Positions 25,905 to 36,022 of a stretch of DNA of 64,000 nt are shown in pieces (position 1 is the first letter of the stretch; the number at the start of each line of letters is the position of its first letter). The DNA comes from Cryobacterium gelidum (GTDB lineage: Bacteria > Actinomycetota > Actinomycetes > Actinomycetales > Microbacteriaceae). The notes under the pieces were generated by a model. The model was not told the DNA's origin. It saw only the letters and a list, made by a program, of their open reading frames with translations, and ran no database searches. The translations under genes were made by a program, and so were the position numbers. The stretch spans positions 124,373 through 188,372 of the forward strand of contig NZ_SOHL01000027.1 in assembly GCF_004403985.1 (NCBI RefSeq), given 5' to 3'.

Positions 25905-26996
25905 CTAGTACCGCACTCTCGGGTCGATCAGTGCGGCAATGATGTCCACAATGAAGTTGGACAGGGCAACGATGACGGCGAGCAACGCGACAATGCCCTG
26001 CACCGCCACGAAGTCGCGGGCCTTGATGAATTCAATGAGCATGAACCCGAGGCCCTTCCATTCGAAGGTGGTCTCGGTGAGCACGGCCCCGCCGAGCAGC
26101 AATGCCACCTGCAATCCGATGACGGTGATGATCGGGATGAGGGCCGGCCGGTAGGCGTGCTTGCTGACCAGTCGGAATTCATTGACCCCACGGGACCGGG
26201 CAGCATCAACATAGTCGGTGCCAAGCGTGCCGATGACGTTGGTGCGCACGAGGCGAAGGAATACGCCAGCCGTGAGGAGGCCCAGTGCGAGCGCGGGAAG
26301 CACGGCATGCAGCAGGACATCAGCGAAGACAGCAGGATTACCGGTCTTCAACGCGTCGATGAAGTAGATGCCGGACTTGTCGGGGAGAAATTGCATCTGC
26401 AGTTCGGAACCGACCGTGGCGCGGCCGGCCACCGGCAGCACATTGAGCCAGACCGCGAAGACGAGCTTGAGCAGAAGCCCGGCGAAGAACACCGGGGTGG
26501 CGTAGCAGAGGATAGCGAAGACGCGCAGGAAGGCGTCGGGTGCCTTGTCCCGCCAGTAGGCGGCGACCAGGCCGAGCGGGATGCCGACGATGAAGGCCAC
26601 AATGAGCGCGTAGAACACGAGCTCAGCGGTTGCAGAGCCGTAGGTGAGGAGCACTTCGGACACCGGACGATTGGTGCTGATGGTTGTACCGAAATTGCCC
26701 GTGAAAATCTGGCCAAGGTACTCGAAGTACTGGATCAGAATGGGCCGGTCGTAGCCAGCCGCGCTGATGAGTTTGGCGAGCTGATCCGGGCCGAGTTTTC
26801 CGCCGAGCGCCGCGGTGATCGGGTCACCCGTCGTGCGCATGAGCCAGAACACCATCGACACCAGGATGAAAATGGTGGGGAAGATGAGCAGGAAGCGAAG
26901 GAGGAGATAGCGGCCTATTCCACCGCCCGGGCTGGTTTTCTTCTTGGAACTACGCCCGGCCGCCGGTACGGGCGCTTTCATGGCCACAGTGGTCAT
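25905..26996 (-). CDS. Oligopeptide ABC transporter permease (DppB/OppB type)
   Basis: A 363-residue permease with the DppB-type N-terminal segment (RYLLLRFLLIFPTIFILVSMV), a periplasmic domain and the EAA loop YVDAARSRGVNEFRLVSKHA. ATG 26996 is preferred because TGAGGT lies at the right distance; an ATG at 27044 is possible. The substrate-binding protein gene is upstream and the second permease downstream. Confidence 0.92.
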   Translation of the reverse strand: MTTVAMKAPVPAAGRSSKKKTSPGGGIGRYLLLRFLLIFPTIFILVSMVFWLMRTTGDPITAALGGKLGPDQLAKLISAAGYDRPILIQYFEYLGQIFTGNFGTTISTNRPVSEVLLTYGSATAELVFYALIVAFIVGIPLGLVAAYWRDKAPDAFLRVFAILCYATPVFFAGLLLKLVFAVWLNVLPVAGRATVGSELQMQFLPDKSGIYFIDALKTGNPAVFADVLLHAVLPALALGLLTAGVFLRLVRTNVIGTLGTDYVDAARSRGVNEFRLVSKHAYRPALIPIITVIGLQVALLLGGAVLTETTFEWKGLGFMLIEFIKARDFVAVQGIVALLAVIVALSNFIVDIIAALIDPRVRY

Positions 26997-27095
26997 CAGT
27001 ACCTCACAATTGCACAAAGAATCGGGGGCATCCAGCGACTGCATCGCTGGACACCCCCGGTGATCAAACTATGAAAACACTACTCGAAGGTCGGT

Positions 27096-28733
27096 CTAGC
27101 CCTTGGACAGCGCACCGTAGCGGAACTTGAACGACGCGTCGAGCGTGTCTTTGGTGCCGGAGATGTCGGGACCGGTAATGGCGACCTGAGCGCCCTGAAG
27201 CAGGGGGACGGTCGACAGCTGGGCGGCCACCTTGTCCTGAATTTCCTCGATCAGTGCGGTCCGCTCCGCGGGGTCTGTGGTTATGGCCTGCTTCTTGATC
27301 AGGGCAGTGACATCGGCATCGTCGTAGTGATTCTTGAGGAAGTTGCCCTCAGCGAAAAACGGCGACAAGTAGTTGTCAGCATCGGAGTAGTCCGGGAACC
27401 AACCCAGCTGGTAGGCGGGGTAGACGTCGGCCGTGCGGTCCTTGGCGTACTGAACCCATTCGGTGGACTGCAGACTCACGGCAAACAGACCGGATGCGTC
27501 CAGCTGGTCTTTGATCAGCGCATACTCGTCGCTCGAACCCGGACCGTAGTGGTCGGCGTTGTACTGCAGGTTCAGTGCGATCGGAGTAGTGACGCCGGCT
27601 GCAGCCAAATCGGCGGTCGCCTTCTCGATGTCCGGTCCGCCGTTGCCGTCGCCGTAGAGGACCTTGAGGGACTCCGTGGCACCGGTCATGCCAGCGGGAA
27701 CGTAGGAATACAGCGGGGTGTAGGTGCCCTTGTACACCTGATCGGCGAGCTCATTGCGGTCAACAACATCAGCAACGGCCGCGCGAACGGCGAGAGCCTT
27801 GGCCGGGTCGGCTTCAGCTGTCGTCGCGCCGAACGGCTGGGTGTTGAAGTTGAAGGTGATGTAACGGATCTCTCCACCGGGGCCATCGACCACCTTGACC
27901 GCGTCGTTGCCGCGCAGGTCGTCGATGTCGGTCGCCGACAGGCTGCGCCAGGCGACGTCGATGTTACCTTCCTGAACGTCGAGCTTCAGGTTTGAGGCGT
28001 CGGTGTAGTACTTGACGTTGATGACATCCGACTTAGCGGGGCCGAGCAATCCCTGGTATCCCTTATACGCCTTGTAGGAGAGGAGATTGTTGAAGTTGTA
28101 GCTGGTTAGAACGTACTGGCCGGCGAAGGCTTCAGCGGCCACGATGTCATTGTCGGGCGTCAGCGCGCTGGCAGAGAAGGAGTCTTCGTCTACGAGCACT
28201 CCGGCAGGGCTGGACAGGATCTGCGGAAAGATCTGGTCGTTCCCAGCCTTGAGCGTGAAGACGACCGTCGTGTCATCGACGGCGTTGGTGCTGTCCAGGT
28301 TGTAGAGCAGGGACGACGGACCGTTGTCAGCAGCGATCGTCAGCTGGCGGTCGAAGCTGAACTTGACGTCGGACGCGGTGAGCGCATTGCCGTTGGCCCA
28401 TTCGAGGTTTGGCTTGAGGACGACGGTGTATTCTGTCGGCGACGTGAACTCCGCACTGACCGCGATGTCGGGTTCGACATCCGCGGTGCCGAAGGCGCTG
28501 TTCATCAGGAACGGGAACACCTGGGTCTGCACGGCGAAGGACCCCGCGTCGTAGGAGCCAGCGGGGTCAAGCGTGGTGACCTTGTCGGTGGTGCCGATGG
28601 TGATCGGGCCGCCCGCGGAGTCGGGGGTGGTGGTGCTTCCCCCAGCCGCGCAGCCGGATAGAACCAGTGCTGCGACCGCGAGGCCGGTTGTGGCAACGAG
28701 CGCGCGCTTGCCGTTGGTAAATGCGGATGTCAT
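27096..28733 (-). CDS. Peptide ABC transporter substrate-binding lipoprotein
   Basis: A 545-residue SBP_bac_5 protein. A lipoprotein signal (FTNGKRALVATTGLAVAALV then LSGC, lipid Cys about residue 27) is followed by a typical DppA/OppA body (TLDPAGSYDAGSFAVQTQVF near 60). It would bind peptides or other ligands outside the cell and deliver them to the two permeases. ATG 28733 is preceded by AGGAAGAGGA. It is first of the five-gene operon, and the 98-bp gap after it may let it be made in excess. Confidence 0.92.
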   Translation of the reverse strand: MTSAFTNGKRALVATTGLAVAALVLSGCAAGGSTTTPDSAGGPITIGTTDKVTTLDPAGSYDAGSFAVQTQVFPFLMNSAFGTADVEPDIAVSAEFTSPTEYTVVLKPNLEWANGNALTASDVKFSFDRQLTIAADNGPSSLLYNLDSTNAVDDTTVVFTLKAGNDQIFPQILSSPAGVLVDEDSFSASALTPDNDIVAAEAFAGQYVLTSYNFNNLLSYKAYKGYQGLLGPAKSDVINVKYYTDASNLKLDVQEGNIDVAWRSLSATDIDDLRGNDAVKVVDGPGGEIRYITFNFNTQPFGATTAEADPAKALAVRAAVADVVDRNELADQVYKGTYTPLYSYVPAGMTGATESLKVLYGDGNGGPDIEKATADLAAAGVTTPIALNLQYNADHYGPGSSDEYALIKDQLDASGLFAVSLQSTEWVQYAKDRTADVYPAYQLGWFPDYSDADNYLSPFFAEGNFLKNHYDDADVTALIKKQAITTDPAERTALIEEIQDKVAAQLSTVPLLQGAQVAITGPDISGTKDTLDASFKFRYGALSKG

Positions 28734-28867
28734 ATCCGTCGTCCTCTTCCTGTCGGAGTCCCATGACCAGGAGCGCCAAAGAGAGGCACAGCTGGACATT
28801 GCTGTTAGGTAAGAATTAGCACAGAATTCGCAGACGGCAACGATCCGGCGCAGCTTCTTTACATATC

Positions 28868-28895
28868 TGCAACAAACTCGGGCTCATGTGTTGCA
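28868..28895. promoter_or_regulatory. 7-bp inverted repeat between dnaG and the peptide transporter operon
   Basis: TGCAACA (28868-28874) and TGTTGCA (28889-28895) flank a 14-bp spacer in the 178-bp gap after dnaG. It could be a regulator-binding site for the transporter operon or a weak terminator. No regulator is encoded nearby. Confidence 0.3.
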
Positions 28896-28911
28896 GTGTG
28901 AGGTGGCCGGG

Positions 28912-30777
28912 TCATTCCTCACGGAGGGCGCGGCGCTCGGCCTCGACCCGCACGAGTTCACGCTGCAGGGTGCGGTAGATCTCGGTGTCGCTGGCATCCG
29001 CCCGCCGAAGGCGACCGAGCAATTCTGCCTTCAGCCGGAGAAGGTCCTTGTCAATCAGAACAATCGTGATCTCGCGCACGTAACGGGCGACGTCTTTCTC
29101 GGTGCGCTCCGGAAGGTTCGCCATGGCAAGTTCCTGCACGAGGTTTTTGAAGGTGTCCGGCACCTCGGAGACCACCCGATCGAGCCAGTCGGGCGCTTCG
29201 AAATGCGCGAGACTGGCGGCCATGGCGTCCCGCACGACGGCGAGCGACGTGTTGGTGAAGGATGTCTGCACCGCGCTGTCGAGGATGTCTCGGCCGATCA
29301 GTGTCGGCCGCTGAAGCATGGCCATCAGGCCATCACGTTCCAGCCGGGTGACCGGGTCGCCGGGGAGTTCGACCAGGGAGAATGGGCGTTCTGCTGGCGC
29401 TTCGACCGCGCCGGCATGACGAGGCGCGTTCGCGCCACCGCTGGCCGACGAGCGTGCCCCGGACTGGGCGTTCGACACGGCCTTGGCGACTTCGCCCATG
29501 TCGACCCCGAGCATGCGCGCGAGCTCGCGCGTGTAACCGGGGCGCAGAACGGGGTCGCGAATGTCGCCGACGATGGGGGCGGCAGCGCGGAGGGCCGCCG
29601 TACGACCCTCGACGGTGTCGAGGTTGTATTGGGAGAGGATCTGCCGAATCATGAACTCGAACATCGGCTTCTTCGAGTCGACCAGTCGGCGCACGGCATC
29701 GTCGCCGCGCTGCAGGCGCAGGTCGCAGGGGTCGAGTCCTTCCGGTCCAACGGCCACGTAGGTCTGGGCGGAGAAACGCTGTTCCTCGCTGAAGGCGCGC
29801 ATGGCGGCTTTCTGACCGGCAGCATCCGGGTCGAAAGTGAACACGACTTCGCCGACGCCCGAGTCGTCGCCGAGGACCCGGCGCAGGACCTTGATATGGT
29901 CGACGCCGAACGACGTGCCGCAGGTGGCGACGGCCGTGGTGATGCCGGCCAGGTGGCAAGCCATGACGTCGGTGTAGCCCTCGACCACAACGACCTGGTG
30001 GCTGCGGGAGATGTCCCGTTTGGCGAGGTCGAGGCCGTACAGCACCTGGGCTTTATGGTAGACCGGCGACTCGGGCGTGTTGAGGTATTTGGGGCCTTTG
30101 TCGTCGTCGAGCAGCTTGCGGGCGCCGAAACCGATCGTCTGCCCGGTGATGTCGCGAATCGGCCAGACCAGGCGACCCCGAAAGCGGTCGTAGATGCCAC
30201 GGTCGCCACTCGAGACCAGGCCCGAGAGGGTGAGTTCTTCGGTGGTGAACCCGCGACCGCGCAGGTGGTTCGTCAGCTCGTCCCAGCTTTTCGGCGCGAA
30301 GCCGACCCCGAACCGGGTCGCCGCCGCGGCGTCGAAGCCGCGCTGACCCAGGAAGGCCCGGCCGACCTCGGCACCGGCGCTGCCGAGCTGATCGACGAAG
30401 AAGTCAGAGGCCGCCTGGTTGGCGGCGAGGAGCCGCGCACGGTTGCCGTGGTCGGGGGCAGCGCCGGAGCCGTCCTCATAGTGCAGGTCGAGGCCGACCC
30501 GGCCCGCTAGACGCTCGACGGCCTCGCTGAAGCTGACGTGGTCCATTTTTTGCAGGAACGAGTAGACGTCGCCGCTTTCGCCGCAACCGAAGCAGTGGTA
30601 GAAACCAACCTGCGGCCGCACGTGGAAGCTCGGGCTGCGTTCGTCGTGAAAGGGGCAGAGGCCCTTCATCGATCCGACGCCGGCCGACTTCAGGGTGACG
30701 TAATCGCCGATGATGTCGGCGATATTGGTGCGGGCCTTGACCTCTTCGATATCGGTTTGTCGAATCAGTCCGGCCAT
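28912..30777 (-). CDS. dnaG: DNA primase
   Basis: A 621-residue primase that makes RNA primers for replication. The CHC2 zinc finger is at about 41-65 (C41, H44, C62, C65), followed by the catalytic core with the TOPRIM motif VVVEGYTDVMACHLAGI near 270 and acidic residues in VFTFDPDAAGQKAA. The C-terminal helicase-interaction domain follows from about 480. It is third in a same-strand set after dusB and dgt, the usual actinobacterial order. Confidence 0.95.
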   Translation of the reverse strand: MAGLIRQTDIEEVKARTNIADIIGDYVTLKSAGVGSMKGLCPFHDERSPSFHVRPQVGFYHCFGCGESGDVYSFLQKMDHVSFSEAVERLAGRVGLDLHYEDGSGAAPDHGNRARLLAANQAASDFFVDQLGSAGAEVGRAFLGQRGFDAAAATRFGVGFAPKSWDELTNHLRGRGFTTEELTLSGLVSSGDRGIYDRFRGRLVWPIRDITGQTIGFGARKLLDDDKGPKYLNTPESPVYHKAQVLYGLDLAKRDISRSHQVVVVEGYTDVMACHLAGITTAVATCGTSFGVDHIKVLRRVLGDDSGVGEVVFTFDPDAAGQKAAMRAFSEEQRFSAQTYVAVGPEGLDPCDLRLQRGDDAVRRLVDSKKPMFEFMIRQILSQYNLDTVEGRTAALRAAAPIVGDIRDPVLRPGYTRELARMLGVDMGEVAKAVSNAQSGARSSASGGANAPRHAGAVEAPAERPFSLVELPGDPVTRLERDGLMAMLQRPTLIGRDILDSAVQTSFTNTSLAVVRDAMAASLAHFEAPDWLDRVVSEVPDTFKNLVQELAMANLPERTEKDVARYVREITIVLIDKDLLRLKAELLGRLRRADASDTEIYRTLQRELVRVEAERRALREE

Positions 30778-30845
30778 GCCTCAATTATATCGTCTCGGTG
30801 CGACGGCCTCCGGTCACGAGGCGGCCGGAGCTTGAGGCCGTGCCG

Positions 30846-32096
30846 CTAGCCCTGCACGAGGCGCTCATACCAGGCCAAGGCGGACTGGTCGGTCAGGCTG
30901 GCGACTTGGTCGACGATAACGCGCTTGCGGGCCGCATCGTCGGTGGCAGCATGCCAGTCTTCCCGAAAACCGGGATCGAGGTGTTCGTCGCCCGACTGGT
31001 GCAGCGTCTCAGCGAGCAGGGTGAGCACCTGGCGTTGCTGCACGTAGATGGGTTTGCGGGTGTTGCGGGTCATGACGAAGGCGGCGACGATGCCCTTGAG
31101 TACGGAGATCTCGGCTTGGATCTCGCGGGGTACGATCACGTTCGCCCCGAACCGCAGCATGCTGGCACCGGGGTGCGCATGCTTGGTGGCGTGCACCGCG
31201 GCCCCACTGAAGCGGCCGATGAGCTGGCTCGTGAGGTTCTTGAGGTGACCTTGGTCGCGACGTCCGGCGGTCCAGGAGTCCATCCAGACGTCGAGGGAAT
31301 CGAGCCGATTGAACGCCATCGCGAGGTCATCGGCACTGGTTGCGTCGCCGATCCATTCCGACATCGTGGCGAGGAGCTCGTCATGGTTGGTGCGGCTGCT
31401 CAAGGCCGCCACGTCTACATATCCATTGACGATGGCGTCTTCGAAGTCGTGCACGCTGTAGGCAATATCGTCGGAAAGGTCCATCACCTGGGCCTCGATG
31501 CAGAGCTGGCGGTCGGGCGCTCCCTCACGCAACCACTCGAACGCGGCAATGTCCTCCTGATAGAACCCAAATTTGGCGCGCCCGCTGGGGTCGTAGACCG
31601 AGGACCCCTCGGGCCAGGGATACTTACAACTCGCGTCGAGGCTTGCCCGGGTGAGGTTCAGGCCATAGCTGTGCCCGTCGGGCCCGAACACCTTGGGCTC
31701 CAGCCGGGTGAGCAGGCGCAGAGTCTGGGCGTTGCCCTCAAAACCGCCGATATCTTCGGACCAGAGATTGAGTGCTTTCTCCCCGTTATGACCGAATGGC
31801 GGATGCCCGATGTCGTGCGCGAGGCAGGCGGTATCGACGATGTCGGGGTCGACGTTGAGGCGCGCTGCGATCTCCCGTCCGACCTGAGCAACCTCGAGCG
31901 AGTGAGTCAGCCGGTTGCGGGCAAAGTCGAGTCCGGCCGTGGGGCTGAGCACTTGCGTCTTGGCCGCGAGCCGCCGCAGGGCGCTCGAGTGCAGCAGGCG
32001 CGCGCGGTCGCGCGCGAAATCGCTGCGCCGCGAGTCGTGCTCCTCGGGAAGCCAACGGGCCTCGTCGATCTCGCTGTATCCGGTCTTATTAGCCAC
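30846..32096 (-). CDS. dgt: Deoxyguanosinetriphosphate triphosphohydrolase
   Basis: A 416-residue HD-domain enzyme that hydrolyses dGTP or other dNTPs to nucleoside and triphosphate. The metal-binding HD motif is seen in NRLTHSLEVAQVGR and CLAHDIGHPPFGHNGEKAL (about 65-125). It starts with GTG and overlaps the end of dusB by 8 bp. Clustering with dnaG is standard in actinobacteria. Confidence 0.93.
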   Translation of the reverse strand: MANKTGYSEIDEARWLPEEHDSRRSDFARDRARLLHSSALRRLAAKTQVLSPTAGLDFARNRLTHSLEVAQVGREIAARLNVDPDIVDTACLAHDIGHPPFGHNGEKALNLWSEDIGGFEGNAQTLRLLTRLEPKVFGPDGHSYGLNLTRASLDASCKYPWPEGSSVYDPSGRAKFGFYQEDIAAFEWLREGAPDRQLCIEAQVMDLSDDIAYSVHDFEDAIVNGYVDVAALSSRTNHDELLATMSEWIGDATSADDLAMAFNRLDSLDVWMDSWTAGRRDQGHLKNLTSQLIGRFSGAAVHATKHAHPGASMLRFGANVIVPREIQAEISVLKGIVAAFVMTRNTRKPIYVQQRQVLTLLAETLHQSGDEHLDPGFREDWHAATDDAARKRVIVDQVASLTDQSALAWYERLVQG

Positions 32097-33261
32097 CGCT
32101 GGTGTCCCCTTCGCCCTCGGTCAAATTCAGTCGTTGCGCACCGACGAGATCCTGCGAGTCGAGCCAGTGCTCGGGCAGCGACGGTTTTTTCGGTGTCCCC
32201 GCCCGACCCCGCGGACCTTCGACGTCGGCGCCCGGGTAGGGCAATGAGGCGTCGAGGGTGCCGAGCAGATCGTCGAGCTGCGCAAGGGACTGCACCATGG
32301 CGAGGCTCGCACGCAGGTCGCCGCCCACCGGGTAGCCCTTGAAATACCAGGCAACATGCTTGCGTATGTCGCGGCAGGCGCGGTCCTCGCTGTCGAAGAA
32401 TTCGGTGAGCAGTTCGGCGTGGCGGCGAAAAGCGTCGATGACCTGCCCCAGGCCCGGCTCGGCTTTGATTTTCTCGCCGCGGAACGCTGCAGTGAGATCG
32501 CCGAACAGCCACGGACGGCCCAGGCAGCCACGCCCGACAACGACGCCATCACATCCGGTCTCACGGACCATGCGCAGGGCATCATCTGCTGACCAGATAT
32601 CACCGTTGCCGAGCACCGGAACGTCGTTGATGGCGTTCTTGAGCTTTTCGATGGCGGACCAGTCAGCGTGGCCGGAGTAGAACTCGGCGGCCGTTCGACC
32701 GTGCAGGGCAATGGATGCGACGCCGGCTCCTGCGGCGGCCTTGCCGGCTTCGATGTAGGTGAGGTGGTCGGCGTCGATGCCTTTGCGCATTTTCACGGTC
32801 AGGGGAATCGGGCCGGCCGCGATGACGGCCGCTTCGACAATCTGACGGAACAGGCCGGTCTTCCACGGCAGGGCCGCTCCTCCGCCCTTGCGGGTGACCT
32901 TGGGCACCGGGCAGCCGAAGTTGAGGTCGATATGATCGGCGCGATTCTCGGCGACGAGCATGGTCACGGCTTCGGAGACCGTTTTCGGGTCAACACCGTA
33001 GAGCTGGATGGAACGGGTGGTTTCGCTTTCGTGGTGGGTGATCAGCCGCATCGTCTCGGTATTGCGTTCCACGAGCGCGCGCGAAGTGATCATTTCGCTG
33101 ACGAACAGTCCAGCGCCGTATTCGCGGCACAGTCGACGGAAGGCCGTGTTGGTGATGCCGGCCATCGGCGCGAGCACGACGGGCACATCGAGCGTGAGCG
33201 GACCGATCCGTAGCGGTGTGATCAACGCCGACGGGTCGACGGTGGGGATGCGTGAAGTCAT
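32089..33261 (-). CDS. dusB: tRNA dihydrouridine synthase
   Basis: A 390-residue FMN enzyme that reduces uridines in tRNA D-loops. Motifs: APMAGITNTAFRRLC at the N terminus, DLNFGCPVPKVTRKGGGAAL with the catalytic Cys near 105, VKMRKG, HGRTAAEFYSG and the phosphate-binding GNGDIW and GVVVGRGCLGRPWLF. ATG 33261 is used; the frame reaches 33339, but that extension has no family similarity. Confidence 0.92.
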   Translation of the reverse strand: MTSRIPTVDPSALITPLRIGPLTLDVPVVLAPMAGITNTAFRRLCREYGAGLFVSEMITSRALVERNTETMRLITHHESETTRSIQLYGVDPKTVSEAVTMLVAENRADHIDLNFGCPVPKVTRKGGGAALPWKTGLFRQIVEAAVIAAGPIPLTVKMRKGIDADHLTYIEAGKAAAGAGVASIALHGRTAAEFYSGHADWSAIEKLKNAINDVPVLGNGDIWSADDALRMVRETGCDGVVVGRGCLGRPWLFGDLTAAFRGEKIKAEPGLGQVIDAFRRHAELLTEFFDSEDRACRDIRKHVAWYFKGYPVGGDLRASLAMVQSLAQLDDLLGTLDASLPYPGADVEGPRGRAGTPKKPSLPEHWLDSQDLVGAQRLNLTEGEGDTSGG

Positions 33262-33399
33262 GTTGCTCCAATTCTCCCAGAAAGCGAGGGAACCGCGAAT
33301 CGGCCGGGACGGCAGCTGCGGCGGCACACAAAAGCGCAACTGCCGGGCCCCGTCGGGCGGGCCATGCGACAGCTACGCTTTCGTGAAATGGGGCTGGGG

Positions 33400-33543
33400 T
33401 TAGCTGCAGCAGCCGCCACCGCAGCACGAGCCGGCGGCATCATCCGTTGTCGCCTCGGTTTGTCCGAGGAGTTGGATCGTGGGTCGTTCCGCTGCGTCGG
33501 TGTACACCGGCGGGACGGTAGAAGTGGTGTTGGTGTCGCTCAT
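33400..33543 (-). CDS. 47-residue Cys-rich small protein coupled to the DsbA-like gene
   Basis: A short ORF with ATG at 33541-33543, overlapping the stop of the upstream DsbA-family gene as ATGA. The product is hydrophilic and Thr-rich for 38 residues and ends in GSCCGGGCCS, with four Cys in the last nine residues. Such a tail could bind metal or be a redox substrate of the oxidoreductase made just before it. No known family comes to mind. The codons are ordinary for this genome. Confidence 0.6.
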   Translation of the reverse strand: MSDTNTTSTVPPVYTDAAERPTIQLLGQTEATTDDAAGSCCGGGCCS

Positions 33544-34253
33544 GCGGTTTTCTCCTCTGATTTTTCGGTGAGTATCTGGTTGAGAGCCTGCGTAAAAGTA
33601 GCAGGATCCTGCGCGCCGGAGATGCCGTACTTGCCATCGATGACGAAGAATGGAACGCCTTGGATACCGTATTCATGAGCCTGCGCAACATCTGCCTTGA
33701 CATCGGCCAAAAAGTCGTGCGCGGTCAACGCCTGCACGACGTCGGCACGATCGAGACCGATTTCCGCGGCCAGATCGGCCAGGTCCTCGATACGGCCGAT
33801 GTGACGCCCATCGATGAAGTAGGCCTTCAGCAGGCGCTCCTTCATGTCGAGTTGGCGACCGTGTGCCTTGGCGTAGTGCAGCAACTCATGGGAGATGACC
33901 GTATTGGTCTGGTGCACCGAATCGTAGTCATAGTGCAGGCCGACGCTCTCGGCGATGCCGGTGACACGTTCGAGCATCTCGGCGACTTGTGCGAGCGACA
34001 TGCCTTTTGCCTGGCTCAGATACTCCGACGGTGTGCCGTCGTAATCGACCGGGGTATCGGGGGCTAGCTCGAAGCTGTGATATTCGACCTCGACCGCACC
34101 GTCGAATTGCGCGACTCCGGCTTCAAATTTACGTTTCCCGATGTAGCACCAGGGGCACTGCACATCAGACCAGATGTCGACCTTGATCGGATCGGTGCCC
34201 GTGGATGCGGGCGCTGCTGCATTGGTGGATTCCGTTGTACTTGTATCAGTCAC
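33540..34253 (-). CDS. DsbA family oxidoreductase (FrnE-like)
   Basis: A 237-residue thioredoxin-fold protein of the DsbA/FrnE type with the active site CPWC (33-36) in VDIWSDVQCPWCYIGKRKFE and the helical insert that follows. There is no signal peptide, so it is probably cytoplasmic like other FrnE proteins, which act as disulfide isomerases in oxidative stress. The start is taken as GTG 34253; the frame is open to 34376 and the ribosome site is weak, so the exact start is uncertain. The Cys-rich small ORF follows with a 4-bp overlap. Confidence 0.85.
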   Translation of the reverse strand: MTDTSTTESTNAAAPASTGTDPIKVDIWSDVQCPWCYIGKRKFEAGVAQFDGAVEVEYHSFELAPDTPVDYDGTPSEYLSQAKGMSLAQVAEMLERVTGIAESVGLHYDYDSVHQTNTVISHELLHYAKAHGRQLDMKERLLKAYFIDGRHIGRIEDLADLAAEIGLDRADVVQALTAHDFLADVKADVAQAHEYGIQGVPFFVIDGKYGISGAQDPATFTQALNQILTEKSEEKTA

Positions 34254-34314
34254 ACTCAGTTGAACGGGACTCCACACCGTCGTATTCCCACCCGGAAATA
34301 CGTGGAGGGTGCGT

Positions 34315-35133
34315 TCAGGCCGTGGGAGTGTCAACCGCGCCGCCATACCGCCGGTTGCGGGCGGCGTACAACTCAACGGCGTGCCAGAGGTCCACCCGGG
34401 TAAAGTCCGGCCAGAGCTGGTCGAGAAAGACCATCTCCGCGTACGCGCTCTGCCACAGCAGAAAGTTGCTCGTGCGCTGCTCCCCCGAGCTGCGCACGAA
34501 CAGGTCGACGTCGGGCAGATCCGGCACGTAGAGCTGCTTCGCGATGGCCTTCTCGGTGATGCCCGATGGCTTCAACCTGCCCGCGGCGACGTCCTCGGCC
34601 AGCGCGCGCACGGCATCCGTTATCTCGATGCGACCGCCGTAGTTCACGCACATCGTGAGGGTGAGCACGTTGTTGCCGGCGGTGAGCCGCTCGGCAAACT
34701 GCAGTTCGTTGATGACGGATGCCCACAGCTTCGGCTTGCGCCCCGCCCACTTGACCCGAACGCCCCACTCGTTGAGTTGATCGCGACGGCGATGCAGAAC
34801 GTCGCGGTTGAAGCCCATGAGGAAACGCACCTCGTCGGGCGAACGCTTCCAGTTCTCGGTGGAGAAAGCGTAGACGCTGAGGTGCTTGACGCCGATCTGA
34901 ATGGCACCGGCGACGACGTCGAGCAGGGCTGCCTCGCCGGCCTTATGTCCCTCGATCCGGGTGAAGCCCTGGCCGTTGGCCCAGCGGCCATTGCCGTCCA
35001 TGACGACGGCGACGTGCTCGGGTATCACCTTGCGGGGCAGTGCGGGCGGGTACAGACCAGTCCAGTCGAGCGGTTTGAAGGGAACGGCGTCTTTGTGCGT
35101 GGATCCTTTGTGGCCGAACAGACTGGCCATCAT
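34315..35133 (-). CDS. uppS: Isoprenyl transferase (undecaprenyl diphosphate synthase)
   Basis: A 272-residue cis-prenyltransferase that elongates farnesyl or geranyl diphosphate with IPP to the lipid carrier for cell wall synthesis. Motifs: [13 protein letters not shown] (Asp46), [19 protein letters not shown] and [23 protein letters not shown] 35133 overlaps the recO stop as ATGA. A second ATG follows directly at 35130. Confidence 0.94.
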   Translation of the reverse strand: MMASLFGHKGSTHKDAVPFKPLDWTGLYPPALPRKVIPEHVAVVMDGNGRWANGQGFTRIEGHKAGEAALLDVVAGAIQIGVKHLSVYAFSTENWKRSPDEVRFLMGFNRDVLHRRRDQLNEWGVRVKWAGRKPKLWASVINELQFAERLTAGNNVLTLTMCVNYGGRIEITDAVRALAEDVAAGRLKPSGITEKAIAKQLYVPDLPDVDLFVRSSGEQRTSNFLLWQSAYAEMVFLDQLWPDFTRVDLWHAVELYAARNRRYGGAVDTPTA

Positions 35134-35852
35134 CGGGCGACGTGTTCCAGCGAGCGAAGTCCGCGGCCCAGGTGCCACTGCGTGTAGGCAGCGACGACGC
35201 CCGCCGCCTGGCCTTGCGTGCGGTCCGGGCTCGCGGCGGCGTGCTCCCAGTCGCCGGTGAGCAGCGCGCTGAGCAGGCCGATCGTCGCCGGGTCGAGCCG
35301 GGGTGAGCCGGGGGGCGCGCAGGCATCGCAGACGATGCCGCCAAGCTGCACGACCATGGCACTGTGCTGCCCGAGGGCGCCGCAGCGCGCGCAATCCTGA
35401 AAGCTCGGCGCCCATCCGGCCATCGACACAGCGCGCAGCAAATAGGAGTTGAGGGTCAAGTGGGAGCCGTGTTCCTGGCGGGACAGCGATCGCAGCGCGC
35501 CGACCAGCAGCAGGTATTGCTGCAGCGACCCTTCGGATTCGGTGAGCTTGTCGGCGGTTTCCACCATGACGCTCGCGGCGGTGTAACTGCCGTAATCGGC
35601 GGTGATCAGAGCGCCGTAGGAGCCGAGGGACTCGGCCTGCGTGATGATGTCGAGGCTGCGGCCTTCGTAGAGCTGCACGTCGGCGACCATGAACGGCTCG
35701 AGGCGGGCACCGAATTTAGAGCCGGTGCGCCGCACCCCCTTGGCGACAGCGCGCACTTTGCCGTGCTGCCTGGTAAGCATGGTGACAATGCGGTCGGCTT
35801 CACCCAGCTTGTGGGTGCGCAGCACGACAGCTTCATCTCGGTAGACAGGCAC
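35130..35852 (-). CDS. recO: DNA repair protein RecO
   Basis: A 240-residue RecF-pathway mediator that helps load RecA and anneals strands. The N-terminal OB domain begins [20 protein letters not shown]. The zinc site in the C-terminal half is CARCG...CDAC (about 157-181). It is translationally coupled to uppS. Confidence 0.92.
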   Translation of the reverse strand: MPVYRDEAVVLRTHKLGEADRIVTMLTRQHGKVRAVAKGVRRTGSKFGARLEPFMVADVQLYEGRSLDIITQAESLGSYGALITADYGSYTAASVMVETADKLTESEGSLQQYLLLVGALRSLSRQEHGSHLTLNSYLLRAVSMAGWAPSFQDCARCGALGQHSAMVVQLGGIVCDACAPPGSPRLDPATIGLLSALLTGDWEHAAASPDRTQGQAAGVVAAYTQWHLGRGLRSLEHVAR

Positions 35853-36022
35853 AGATAATTATCCCACCTCGCCGGGGTGAGAACGGTCACGACTGGCGTT
35901 CCCCGAAACCCAATGGCATCTGGACACTGAAAATTTGTCACTAGTCGCTCCTGGCTCTGGTTTTTCGGACCGTACGGGGGGAGACTTAAGGGCACTTAGT
36001 CCCCGTGGTATGGAGGTTTTTC

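Noticed and set aside
35978-36004. Imperfect hairpin ggggagact...agtcccc before the unknown gene at 36023
   Set aside because: The stem is interrupted and short, with no supporting context; not listed as a feature.
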